A DNA stretch of 64,000 nucleotides, from positions 47,223,363-47,287,362 of the forward strand of contig CM036756.1 of NCBI GenBank assembly GCA_020796225.1, in the 5' to 3' direction. The notes under the pieces were generated by a model. That model was not told where the DNA came from, searched no databases, and saw only the letters and a list, made by a program, of their open reading frames with translations. Shown one piece after another: positions 20,745-31,404 of the stretch (the first letter of the stretch is position 1; each line of letters begins with the position of its first letter). This DNA is from Arion vulgaris. Its lineage: Eukaryota; Mollusca; Gastropoda; Stylommatophora; Arionidae. The position numbers were made by a program, and so were the translations under genes.

Positions 20745-21934
20745 TTTAGTAGAACATAGATGCTAAAGAACTGCTAGCTACTATGTGAACTTGTTACACT
20801 CTGACAGTTCTAAAGTTAATAGTTACAATGTAACTTCTATTCCATTTGACATCTTTAGAGCTAGACTTATACTTATACGCACCTAACGACTAAAATTTCT
20901 AATGTCTTCATTTATGGTACAAAGGAAGTATTGACAACCTACCTTGCCTAGAATACGGACCAGTCCAAGTCTGCAACGTACTGTTCTCAAGCTCACTTAT
21001 TTCTGTTAGGAGTGTGTTTCACGCAATTGATCTTTTCTTAACACCAGAAGCTCTAAAAATAAACTACAAACCTATTGTTCTGACTGCTTAATTCGGTCAG
21101 CTAGAGATTAAGTCACATACTTACTGTATCTTGCTACAACAAAGTAAATAATAGTTTGCAAACAATGTAGAATTAGTTATCTGTCGATTAAATGAAAATG
21201 ATTCCGTATCTTTGATAATGAGAATTTGATACAATACATTTGTTACTGCAGTTATGAGATCTCTGAAAATCAAAATGGCGATGTAGACTAACGTTTTGTT
21301 TTTGATAATTATTCAGTTCGAAACTATATTTGATCTAATTGCTGGTATGCTTTACCTTCGACGTGACGGTAACAGATTTGACTGTGTGGGAGAGGTAACA
21401 GAAGGCGAGTGCGTGAGAGACATTTCTAATTAAAACTTATGCAAATGTAAACTATAGGAATTAAAGGTTAGTAAGGTGGATGTAATTATATTATCTCGGA
21501 AATATATGCAACTGCGGGTGTAGGTTGACTGCTTATAATAATATAAGCGTTTAGCATATATAGATTAGTACAATGCTTACCCTAAGGATTACATCATTAT
21601 TAGTTATGAATATCCTATATAGGAAGATCATATCGTATATCAAACTTACGTCTTAGTCTTCCTCTTCATCGCTGCTTGTTATCAATGAGCCAAGATACTC
21701 ACTTATTATTGTAGGTCAAAGTTGTGCAAGTTATGTTCATTCTAACAGCTCGATTTATCATTCTACTAAGTGGTCTGTCTAACAAATCATTCGATGATAG
21801 TATGCAATTTTTCCACAATCTGCGTGGTCAAGAACTGACATTTTTGCTAGCCTTTGGGTTTTAGACTTATAACCTTAGTAGTTTTCCTCCTTAGGATTTT
21901 AACTATAGCAGTTTATCACAATAAAGCAGCTTAA
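20745..21934. other. Unassigned AT-rich DNA
   Basis: Nearly 1.2 kb without array, LINE or SINE signature. No reading frame with recognisable protein content. The largest apparently unique stretch in the left half. Confidence 0.5.
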
Positions 21935-22460
21935 CCTTAGTAGATTTGGACCTTGATGCTTAAAAACCTTAGTATTTTCACAGTAAAGCTGACAGACTTG
22001 GAAGTTTTCCTACTACAGACTTGTAGTTTCCCCATAAAGCTGACAGACTTGGTTTTTACAATACAGCTTACAACCGTAGTAGTTTTCACCATAATGCTGA
22101 AATACTTGTAGTTTTTCACCGTAAAGCTGACATACTTGGAGTTTTCACCATAAAGCTGACAGACTTGGTAGTTTTTCACCATAAAGCTGAAATACTTGGT
22201 AGTTTTTCACCGTAAAGCTGAAAGACCTGGTAGTTTTTCACCATAAAGCTGAAATCTGAGTTCACAAAAGCTGAAGACTTGGTAGTTTTCACCATAAAGC
22301 TGAAATACTTGGTAGTTTTTCACCATAAAGCTGAAAGACTTGGTAGTTTTTCACCGTAAAGCTGAAAGACTTGGTAGTTTTTCACCATAAAGCTGAAATA
22401 CTTGGTAGTTTTTCGCCATAAAGCTGAAAGACTTGGTAGTTTTTCGCCATAAGGCTTAAA
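21935..22460. repeat. Minisatellite, about 31-bp unit, about 16 copies
   Basis: Unit close to GTAGTTTTTCACCATAAAGC + TGAAATACTTG. Units in the left third are diverged and length-variable, those in the right two thirds are regular. Confidence 0.92.
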
Positions 22461-22639
22461 ATATTAGTAGTTTTAAATGTTTAAACCCTGTACGATTTAT
22501 GCTATGCTTTATCGCCCCCATCCCCTATGTGCTGTTATTTGTTCTGTTAAATTATCGTAGTCAGTAGATCGATATTTTCAAATCGACACCATGTATCTTT
22601 GCTGAACTGGTTCAAATAAGTTTAGTGTTTTCAAATATG

Positions 22640-23556
22640 TATATAGTTGAGAAATGTATGTAATAGTTGAAATGTTATGTAATAGTTAGAAATGATGTAG
22701 TAGTAGAGAAATGTATTAATAGAGAAATGTATTAGTAGTGGTGAAATGTATGTAGTAGTTGAAATGTATGTAATAGTTAGAATGTATGTAGTAGTTGAGA
22801 AATGTATGTAGTAGTTGAGAAATGTATGTAGTAGTTGAGAAATGTATGTAGTAGTTGAGAAATGTATGTAATAGTTGAGAAATGTATGTAGTAGTTGAGA
22901 AATGTATGTAGTAGTTTAGAAATGTATGTAGTAGTTGAGAAATGTATGTAATAGTTGAGAAATGTATGTAGTAGAAATGTATGTAGTAGTAGAAATGTAT
23001 TAATAGTTGAGAAATGTATGTAATAGTTGAGAAATGTATGTAATAGTTGAGAAATGTATGTAATAGTTGAGAAATGTATGTAGTAGTTGAGAAATGTATG
23101 TAATAGTTGAGAAATGTATGTAGTAGTTGAGAAATGTATGTAATAGTTTAGAAATGTATGTAGTAGTAGAGAAATGTATGTAATAGTTGAGAAATGTATG
23201 TAATAGTTGAGAAATGTATGTAGTAGTTGAGAAATGTATGTAGTAGTAGAGAAATGTATTTAATAGTTGAGAAATGTATGTAATAGTTGAGAAATGTATG
23301 TAATAGTTGAGAAATTTATGTAATAGTTGAGAAATGTATGTAATAGTTGAGAAATGTATGTAATAGTTGAGAAATGTATGTAGTAGTAGAGAAATGTATT
23401 TAATAGTTGAGAAATGTATGTAATAGTTGAGAAATGTATGTAGTAGTTGAGAAATGTATATAATAGTTGAGAAATGTATGTAGTAGTTGAGAAATGTATG
23501 TAATAGTTGAGAAATGTATGTAATAGTTGAGAAATGTATGTAGTAGTTGAGAAATA
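22640..23556. repeat. Minisatellite, 20-bp unit, about 45 copies
   Basis: Unit GTAGTTGAGAAATGTATGTA. Variants GTAG/ATAG, TTGAG/TAGAG and a TATTTAATAG form are intermixed. The left 150 bp is irregular. Confidence 0.95.
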
Positions 23557-23699
23557 TAAAGTGTACATCACCATTTTGACCTCAAAGATTTACTAACTGC
23601 AGAAACAATGTCTCAAAATTTTATTGTCAAAGACTGGCGTCCCTGTTATCGACAGGCAACGGTTTCCACATACTCCAGGAAGTAGCTTGATGGTGTGCT

Positions 23700-24363
23700 T
23701 AGTTAAGACACAGTAAACATGTGACATATTCGCCAACAGACCAAACTTAAGAATAGTAGGTCACAAACATAGTTCAGTTTATTTGATGTAGTTTACGTGG
23801 GTTATTATTTTTGATGACACAGGTCTACAAGTAATTTTGTTACTCCAATATAGTTTTTCTTATATATTCCATTCTCATGATGACACAGGTCTACAAGTAA
23901 TTTTGTTACTCCAATATAGTTTTTCTTATATCGACCCGAGACAACGGTCTTCAATAAGAATACTTGATGTTTTCTTATAATCACACAGAAACATGACACA
24001 TCTGCCCAACAGACCAAAGCTTAAAAATAGTAGGTCTCAAACATAGTTCAAGATTTATTTCAATGTAGTTTTACTTTTATTATTCTCTGATGACACAGGT
24101 CTACAAGTAATTTTGTTACTCCAATATAGTTTTTCTTATATATTCCATTCTCATGATGACACAGGTCTACAAGTAATTTTATTACTCCAATATAGTTTTT
24201 CTTATATATTCCATTCTCATGATGACACAGGTCTACAAGTAATTTTGTTACTCCAATATAGTTTTTCTTATATATTCCATTCTCATGATGACACAGGTCT
24301 ACAAGTAATTTTGTTACTCCAATATAGTTTTTCTTATATATTCCATTCTCATGAGGACACAGG
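23700..24363. repeat. 66-bp minisatellite in two blocks within a larger duplication
   Basis: A 66-bp unit (TGATGACACAGGTCTACAAG...) occurs about twice at 23808-23932 and over four times at 24089-24363. The sequence before each block is also duplicated (CCAACAGACCAAACTTAAGAATAGTAGG versus CCAACAGACCAAAGCTTAAAAATAGTAGG), so a segment of about 250 bp was duplicated and one copy expanded. The last unit merges into a LINE (HEDTGQEKK), so the unit may be LINE sequence (DDTGLQ). Confidence 0.88.
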
Positions 24364-24369
24364 TCAGGA

Positions 24370-24640
24370 GAAGAAAATGGCGATGGATCGGGCATACACG
24401 GTGGAAAACACAATCGAGCGACCCTAGCTAGACACGCACTTAAGTTGAACCCGCAAAGTATAAGGAAAAAGAGATCTCCGAAACAGACCTGGAGACGGAA
24501 TCTTCTTGAGGAACCGAAAGACGCTGGACTATCCCAAGATGCAATAAAGAACCAGAAACTGTAAAATGTAGAGGCCCTATTCTTCTCGAGGAGCGGTGAA
24601 AAAGAAATCATATTCCATTATCTTCAACTATTGCTGAATG
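24370..24640 (+). pseudogene. LINE 3' end
   Basis: Plus-strand frames give a RRRKWRWIGHT block, then LARHALKLNPQSIRKKRSPK, QTWRRNLLEEPKDAGLSQ and DAIKN. This is the 'krRRWrWiGH.LRk......A...nPqg.R.rGRPk.tWrR' C-terminus of LINEs. One shift and stops near the end. Confidence 0.8.
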
Positions 24641-24734
24641 ATTGTATAGAAGAGAGGGCAAACGATTATTTAATTAGCTAGTGTTAGTCTTTTTACAATT
24701 ATTTATCAACTAGGCATCAAATAGCTTAATAACA

Positions 24735-25531
24735 GGAGACTATTTGATCTTGACTTTGCCGATGATGTGGCCATATTGAATTCAACCACACAAGCAACCC
24801 ACAAACTAACAAGCAATCTTTGCACACTTGCAGACAGGTTGGTCTTCTGCCAAGACCAAAATTATGGACCTCACAAACTCGACAGACAACATCGTAATAA
24901 ATGGCCAAACACTGGAGAAAGTTAAACATTTTACATATTTGGGTAGTCAAATGTCAAACAACGGAGACACGATGAAAGAAATAAACTCTCGTATTGCTAT
25001 AGCAGCTAGTGCCTTCACTAAGTTAACAAATATCTGGCAATCTCAAGACCTTAGTATATGTACAAAAGTTAAATTGGTTAGGTCCTATGTGATTCCTGTA
25101 CTGATCTACGGTTGTGAAAGTTGGAAATCAACAAACAAAATTGATAAGAAACTGGACAGCTTTGAGAATAAATGTCTCCGAAAATTACTAAAAGTAAAAT
25201 GAAGTGATTTCGTTTCGAACAACAGAATGAGAGATAGAACACAGCAACAACCTGTATCAAATATTATAAGGAAACGAAGGTGGAAATAGTTAGGTCATGT
25301 TCTTAGATCAGACGAAAAGAGACTAAATCGACAAGTCCTTATGTGGCCACCAGTTGGGAAAAGAAAATGTGGAAGACCTAAGACCATTCTTCGAAGAACA
25401 ATCCTACAAGAAACTAAACTATTGGGATATAAAACCATACAAGATCTCCAACTGCTAGCAACGAACCGCATTGCATGGAGATCTAAAACCTCTGCCCTAT
25501 GTGCCGCCTTTGTCACGAAAGGAACAAATTA
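24735..25531 (+). pseudogene. LINE RT end + C-terminal domain, lightly decayed
   Basis: Begins with FDLDFADDVAILNS, which holds the RT catalytic FADD box, then after a shift VKHFTYLGSQMSNNGD, IAIAASAFTKLTNIWQSQDL, LVRSYVIPVLIYGCESWKS, FENKCLRKLLKVK, a stop, RKRRWK and LGHVLRSDEKRLNRQVLM, KRKCGRPKTILRRTILQET, ending at 25531. Three in-frame stops and one shift. Its product would be the cDNA-synthesising enzyme of the retrotransposon. 5'-truncated. Confidence 0.88.
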
Positions 25532-25849
25532 ACTAAGTCTTTTTACAATCATTTATCAATTGTGTTTACCCCATCATAACATCGACATATTAATGAATTT
25601 AAAACTTGTGTTTTTAGTATTGCCGTAGAAAGAAATGACTACTTAGGGCAGGGCTATCTACTTTTTTCCATTTCTAAATTCGAAATCTTTTGCTGAATCT
25701 ATGAGTGCCGATAGATGTGATTTGTTTTCAAACATCTTGAACTCGTTACTGTCTAAATTGATACAGATTTTGTCAGTTTTTAACCCTTAAACTAATTATA
25801 ATGTTATTCAATAACCATTTTGTATATGTTGATTGATTGGTTGATTTAA

Positions 25850-26290
25850 TAGGACCATCATCATTACACTTCTGCCAGATGTCCCGCCACTGCAGCCGTC
25901 ATGTTCAAACCATCAGTTATATCCTGAATCCATCTTCTCCGTGGTTTTCCTCTTCTTCTCTTTGCCGGAATGCCTCCTTCCATGATGGTCTTCTCCAGCC
26001 TTCATGCCTTTTTATATCTCCAAAATATCTCAATTTTCTCTTTCTTATTTGTAGCATCAGTCAGTTTTCTTTGATTTTGAGTTCTTTCTGAATATATCTA
26101 TTTGTTCTCTTCTCTGTCCAAGATATACGGAGGACTCTTCTGTAGCACTTATATTCGAAAGCACATATATGTGTTTCCACTGCTTTATTAAATGTCCATG
26201 TTTCACGCCCATACGTTGCCACTGGGAATATGCATGCTCTTAGTATTCTGATCTTTGTTTTCTTATCAGTTCCGTTCCATACTTTTTTAG
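25850..26290 (-). pseudogene. LINE C-terminus (family with GATGAT tail)
   Basis: Minus strand: KTKIRILRACIFPVATYGRE, FEYKCYRRVLRISWTEKRTN, LEKTIMEGGIPAKRRRGKPR, RRWIQDITDGLNMTAAV. The 3' end runs into TGATGATGG. Close relatives at 33600-34090 (minus) and 43655-44090 (plus), and an expanded piece at 37092-37247. Confidence 0.85.
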
Positions 26291-26534
26291 TTGTTTAATG
26301 TTTAGTAAAGTCATGTTTGTTCTTCTTTTCTTCTTCTTTGCGTTCCCAATTTGTTCTTTTCATTTCCTTCATCCCATTTCCATCTGTTGTTAGCAGTGAA
26401 CACAGATGTTTTAATACTACTGTTAGTATCACTCTGTTACTATTATTAATATTCGTATTATTATTGCAATCGCCGCATGGTGCCCGCGCCATGTTGGAAT
26501 ATATTTATGGCAGTGGACGTTGAAAGAATCATTA
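26291..26534. other. Unassigned DNA
   Basis: AT-rich, with an ATT/TAT-rich part near 26430-26465. Nothing recognised. Confidence 0.4.
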
Positions 26535-27080
26535 GTGTAAGACTTCAGGGAAAATCAAGAAACACTTGTACAACAAATATATGCACCAACAAAAGAGGCG
26601 TTACAAGAATAAATAGAGACATTTGATACCATCTCCAAGAAATAATAGAAAATAGTAAGCAAAAGTCACATCTTAGTAATAAAGGAAGACTTCAGTGTTA
26701 AAGTTGGCAAAGATAGAACAAGAGGAGAAAAACTGATAGTGGGAAAACGCAGCATAGGAGGTAGAAGTGAAGCGGGGGACAAACATAACTTTGTGTCTAG
26801 AAGTGAAGCGGGGGACAAACATAACTTTGTGTTCTGAAAATGTTCTGGTGATAGAAAATACAATGTTCCAGCAATATCCTAGAAGATTATTGACATGGAC
26901 GTCACAAGACGGGAAGACCAACAATGAAATATATTATTTCATAATACAACATAGATGAAGGACAAATATAACAAAATCCAGAACCCTACCTAGTGCAGTG
27001 ATCGTGGAAGTGATCACCAACTAGTAATGGACATGGTCAAATTTAATCTCCGAACAAAAATTCTCAGAACAGCACCTCTT
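26535..27080 (+). pseudogene. LINE apurinic-like endonuclease domain (C-terminal half)
   Basis: Plus strand reads QQIYAPTKEALQE, ILVIKEDFSVKVGKDRTRGE (the 'GDFNAkvG' box with G and N changed), VLVIENTMFQQYPRRLLTWT, SQDGKTNNEIYYF and SDHQLV (the catalytic Asp-His box). It is the nicking endonuclease of a LINE. A 36-bp in-frame duplication (26763-26834, RSEAGDKHNFVS twice), several stops and the altered DFN box show it is dead. Confidence 0.85.
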
Positions 27081-27109
27081 AGGATATACGTCTATTTACC
27101 ATTCTTCTC

Positions 27110-27466
27110 ACATGTCCCAGCTATCACATGTCCCAGCCATCACATGCCCCATCCATCACATGTCCCATCCATCACATGTCCCAGCCATCACATGTCCCAT
27201 CCATCACATGTCCCATCCATCACATGTCCCAGCCATCACATGTCCCATCCATCACATGTCCCAGCCATCACATGTCCCAGCCATCACATGTCCCATCCAT
27301 CACATGTCCCATCCATCACATGTTCCAGCCATCACATGTTCCAGCCATCACATGTCCCAGCCAAGCCATCACATGTCCCAGCCATCACATGTCCCAGCCA
27401 TCACATGTCCCAGTAATCACATGTCCCAGCCATCACATGTCCCAGTAATCACATGTCCCAGCCATA
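27110..27466. repeat. Minisatellite, 16-bp unit, about 22 copies
   Basis: Unit CATCACATGTCCCAGC, alternating with CATCACATGTCCCATC, plus a few TTCCAGC forms. All frames stay open because the unit lacks stops, giving spurious His/Pro/Ser peptides. Confidence 0.95.
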
Positions 27467-27469
27467 TTA

Positions 27470-27660
27470 ATCTTCTACTGCTGAGTATTCCCATGACGTA
27501 TGACAAACTTGCACGTTGCTTAAAAGTTAGTTATCGTGTCGTATCACTTGGTGTTCATAATCTTTCAGAGATATTAAAGGTAAAAGATATCAAGTCTTCT
27601 CTCATACCTTTAGTAAGCTGTCCATGTTTCTGAGCCATCTAGTCAAATACTAATTACACC
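27470..27660 (-). pseudogene. Short LINE post-RT fragment
   Basis: The minus strand reads GSETWTAYQRYERRLDIFYL with stop codons in the following block and a YDTITN-like string, matching the LINE 'lyGsEtWt.......l..F...cLR.il.i.w.d.itN' region. Confidence 0.65.
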
Positions 27661-28230
27661 GTTTGGATAGATTTGTTCTTCGTCTGCAACGTTAGTTTTG
27701 AGTTTTCAAATGCTCTCTTTGATAGTTTGCAGAATGTAGTAGCCGCACTAACTATTCGTAAGTTGATTTCTTCATTGAGAAAAAGACTAGCTGTCACTAA
27801 GATAGATTTAAAGAAAAACCATGTTAGATAGTTACAATTGAAAGTGATATTTGTTGATGATGTATATATATATAAAACACAACGAGTAAATACATTTGTG
27901 TTTGTGCCAGCACTGTTAGCTTCTGACCTAATGTTTATGGTAGTCAGTACTGTTGGAATAACACGACAACGTGAGGATCTTTTTTTCTTGAGAGCTAGCT
28001 GATAGTGGTGGTAAAAACGTTTACCTTCACGGCGAGATATTGGTTGCCGAGAGCAATACAAATATTGTTTAATTTCTGTGTTTGACAATTGTTTCTTACA
28101 GGGTCCTCACATGCTTGACTACTGTCTCTACTTATTGACCAGTTTCAAGAGCAGCTCACTATCCTTCTAGTAATTCAATAAATAACGATCAGATAACCAC
28201 ATATTCGGAACAACTTGTAATTATCATATT
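27661..28230. other. Unassigned DNA with a 144-codon minus-strand open frame
   Basis: The frame at 27654-28088 (minus) has no domain I recognise, is Ser/Thr/Asn-rich and ends beside a LINE fragment. Probably non-coding. Confidence 0.3.
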
Positions 28231-28232
28231 AA

Positions 28233-28498
28233 CTATCGCCTGAGTGGTTACCGGGGCCCACATTTGGGGTGTAAAGAATAGAACCACTGTTACCTGCCAT
28301 GCATGTCGTAAGAGGCGACTAAGGAGGTGTGGCTGAAATCGGATGCACATGTCCTAAACGTGTAGAAGTCTATGCGTTTAGTGGCCTACCAAACCAATGT
28401 GCAACGTATACACGTTCTTGGCAAAGATCAAACATATCACAAAGAGTGATTAAAATTGGTCGTAAAGAACGAACGCAAAGAAGAAGAAGAAGAGGATA
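28233..28498 (+). repeat. SINE-like family B copy with (GAA)n tail
   Basis: Head CCTGAGTGGTTACCGGGGCC, core GAATAGAACCACTGTTACCT and CATGTCGTAAGAGGCGACTA, then GAAATCGGATGCACATGTCC, ending in AAAGAAGAAGAAGAAGAGGA. Other copies: 36475 and 53332 (plus), 40138 (plus), 12568 and 59985 (minus). Confidence 0.8.
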
Positions 28499-28797
28499 TT
28501 AACAATGTAATTTGTTTGAATAATTACAAATCAACCACTGTTGTTACTGCCAGTAGTACCGCTTTTGAGGGCGGTGTAGGACATGTGAGACGAGAGCATG
28601 AGGAATTGACAGTCGTTGAATCGTGTATGTCATACAACTATAAACTAAGTAAAAGCCAGGCAATGATAAATATTTGCAGATAATTGCTTGGAAGTTGGAT
28701 ACAAGATTACTATTTGGTTAATAAGTATTGGTAAATCTGTTAAGGTTTTATCTTTTGACAAAGGATATAATGTTACCAACCCTTTGATACTAACCTT

Positions 28798-29625
28798 TAG
28801 GGGTCTTTGTTGCGAAGTAGTTAAAGCGTATTCCTTACGTTCTGAAGGTTATGAGTAGAAATCTGAATCGCATCTTTTGGTTGACATGTGCATTTCTTAC
28901 ATGATATTCTTAGAATTGTTGCTGGATCTATGTCGTTCATGTTTTGTGTAACACTCTCGGCAGGTTGCTTGTCATGTTTTGTGTAACACTCTCGGCAGGT
29001 TGCTTGTCATGTTTTGTGTAACACTCTCGGCAGGTTGCTTGTCATTTTTTGTGTAACACTCTCGGCAGGTTGCTTGTCATGTTTTGTGTAACACTCTCGG
29101 CAGGTTGCTTGTCATGTTTTGTGTAACACTCTCGGCAGGTTGCTTGTCATGTTCTGTGTAACACTCTCGGCAGGTTGCTTGTCATGTTTTGTGTAACACT
29201 CTCGGCAGGTTGCTTGTCATTTTGTGTAACACTCGGCAGGTTGCTTGTCATGTTTGTGTAACACTCTCGGCAGGGTTGTCATGTTCTGTGTAACACTCGG
29301 CAGGTTTTTGTTTGTGTAACACTCTCGGCAGGTTGCTTGTCATGTTTTGTGTAACACTCTCGGCAGGTTGCTTGTCATGTTCTGTGTAACACTCTCGGCA
29401 GGTTGCTTGTCATGTTTTGTGTAACACTCTCGGTTCAGGTATGCTTGTTGTCATGTTTTGTGTAACACTCTCGGCAGGTTGCTTGTCATGTTTTGTGTAA
29501 CACTCTCGGCAGGTTGCTTGTCATGTTTTGTGTAACACTCTCGGCAGGTTGCTGGTCATGTTTTGTCGCGAGGGACCGTGTCATATAGGGAAACCCCGGT
29601 TCAATGAAGTCAATCCTCACCTTAA
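28798..29625 (+). repeat. SINE family A copy with a 35-bp internal segment expanded about 18-fold
   Basis: The head (AGGGGTCTTTGTTGCGAAGT) and tail (TATAGGGAAACCCCGGTTCA, then ATGAAGTCAATCCTCACC) match family A, and the expected middle begins TTGTTGCTGGATCTATGTCG. In place of one copy of GTTTTGTGTAACACTCTCGG + CAGGTTGCTTGTCAT there are about 18 in tandem (28930-29565). The SINE is thus about 830 bp instead of about 260. Units near 29219-29330 are shortened irregularly. Confidence 0.88.
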
Positions 29626-29639
29626 GATGCTTCTTTTTA

Positions 29640-30298
29640 CATGAAAGAAATGGTTGAGAAGTGATGCACATTGTCCAAATTTGACTTGAAGGAAATATCC
29701 GACGTCGTAGATGAACTCAATACGTTAGACGTATTTGTTGTCCTGGACACACGTCATTTAGCTGTAACAGCATACTTCTACTTCACCTATAGTGCGGACA
29801 TTGTAAATAAATAACTGGATATTCTAAAGCTATTCTGTGACCATATGTTCAGTAAGGACAAATTGATAGATAGACTGTGATTGAGAGAATGTGAGAATAT
29901 GAAGGAGGCTAGAATAGACGTTGTATGTTAGTGAGATCTATACAAATTTCATTGAGTTATATAAACCATCAGCATGTATACGTTGCTATCTGCTAGAAGT
30001 GACAGTGAACCCATGATTATGCTCGGAGCACAAGGTGGTGAAGTTCTATAAAACAATAACAATTAACGATTCGTGTTTAACACATAATTACCAAGTCCCG
30101 CAGCATGCGCCTTTTTGTTTGTCCTGTTTGGCCATGTGTCACAGACTGTTATGATTTGTTTAATTGTCAAATTAGCTCTAGATCTATGTTAACGCATTCT
30201 AATTGTCACTGGTTTTTAATCTGTACTTTTCATATTATTTTAGCTTGTGGTAAAAGCACATTCCTTTATCTACACAACTACAAATATTTCATCAAATT
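29640..30298. other. Unassigned AT-rich DNA
   Basis: No repeat or coding signal recognised. Confidence 0.4.
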
Positions 30299-31073
30299 TT
30301 GTTAAAAAATAAGAAACATGCAGTATGTTTTGTACATACACCAGTGTTAAAAAATAAGAAACATGCAGTATGTTTTGTACATACACCAGTGTTAAAAAAT
30401 AAGAAACATGCAGTATGTTTTGTACATACACCAGTGTTAAAAAATAAGAAACATGCAGTATGTTTTGTACATACACCAGTGTTAAAAAATAAGAAACATG
30501 CAGTATGTTTTGTACATACACCAGTGTTAAAAAATAAGAAACATGCAGTATGTTTTGTACATACACCAGTGTTAAAAAATAAGAAACATGCAGTATGTTT
30601 TGTACATACACCAGTGTTAAAAAATAAGAAACATGCAGTATGTTTTGTACATACACCAGTGTTAAAAAATAAGAAACATGCAGTATGTTTTGTACATACA
30701 CCAGTGTTAAAAAATAAGAAACATGCAGTATGTTTTGTACATACACCAGTTTTAAAAAAATAAGAAACATGCAGTATGTTTTGTACATACACCAGTGTTA
30801 AAAAATAAGAAACATGCAGTATGTTTTGTACATACACCAGTGTTAAAAAATAAGAAACATGCAGTATGTTTTGTACATACACCAGTGTTAAAAAATAAGA
30901 AACATGCAGTATGTTTTGTACATACACCAGTGTTAAAAAATAAGAAACATGCAGTATGTTTTGTACATACACCAGTGTTAAAAAATAAGAAACATGCAGT
31001 ATGTTTTGTACATACACCAGTGTTAAAAAATAAGAAACATGCAGTATGTTTTGTACATACACCAGTGTTAAAA
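30299..31073. repeat. Minisatellite, 45-bp unit, about 17 identical copies
   Basis: Unit TTAAAAAATAAGAAACATGC + AGTATGTTTTGTACATACACCAGTG. Essentially invariant except for one junction at about 30750 (GTTTTAAAAAAATAAG). Each unit holds two overlapping inverted repeats (AAACAT-GCAGT-ATGTTT and GTATGT-TTTGT-ACATAC). Long frames on both strands (for example 30292-31062 minus) are repeat translations. Confidence 0.97.
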
Positions 31074-31164
31074 AAAAGTTAATTCGATTATACAGTGATT
31101 TTCAATGTCGTAATTAATGTGTTAATTATTATTGTTCTGACTCTCAATTATTCTGAAAACCATA

Positions 31165-31396
31165 ATATCAGCATAATATCAGCATAATATCAGCATAATA
31201 TCAGCATAATATCAGCATAATATCAGCATAATAGCATAATATCAGCATAATATCAGCATAATATCAGCATAATATCAGCATAATATCAGCATAATATCAG
31301 CATAATATCAGCATAATATCAGCATAATATCAGCATAATATCAGCATAATATCAGCATAATATCAGCATAATATCAGCATAATATCAGCATAATAG
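31165..31396. repeat. Minisatellite, 11-bp unit (AGCATAATATC), about 21 copies
   Basis: Perfect units apart from one shortened copy near 31228. It lies directly against the left arm of the inverted-repeat element at 31405. Confidence 0.95.
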
Positions 31397-31404
31397 CGGA
31401 GACA

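Noticed and set aside
24060..24611. 183-codon minus-strand frame
   Set aside because: Half is the 66-bp array and half is the antisense of a LINE end.
30292..31062. 256-codon minus-strand and other long frames over the 45-bp array
   Set aside because: The peptide is one 15-residue unit repeated. It follows from a unit length divisible by 3 without stops, and has no domain.
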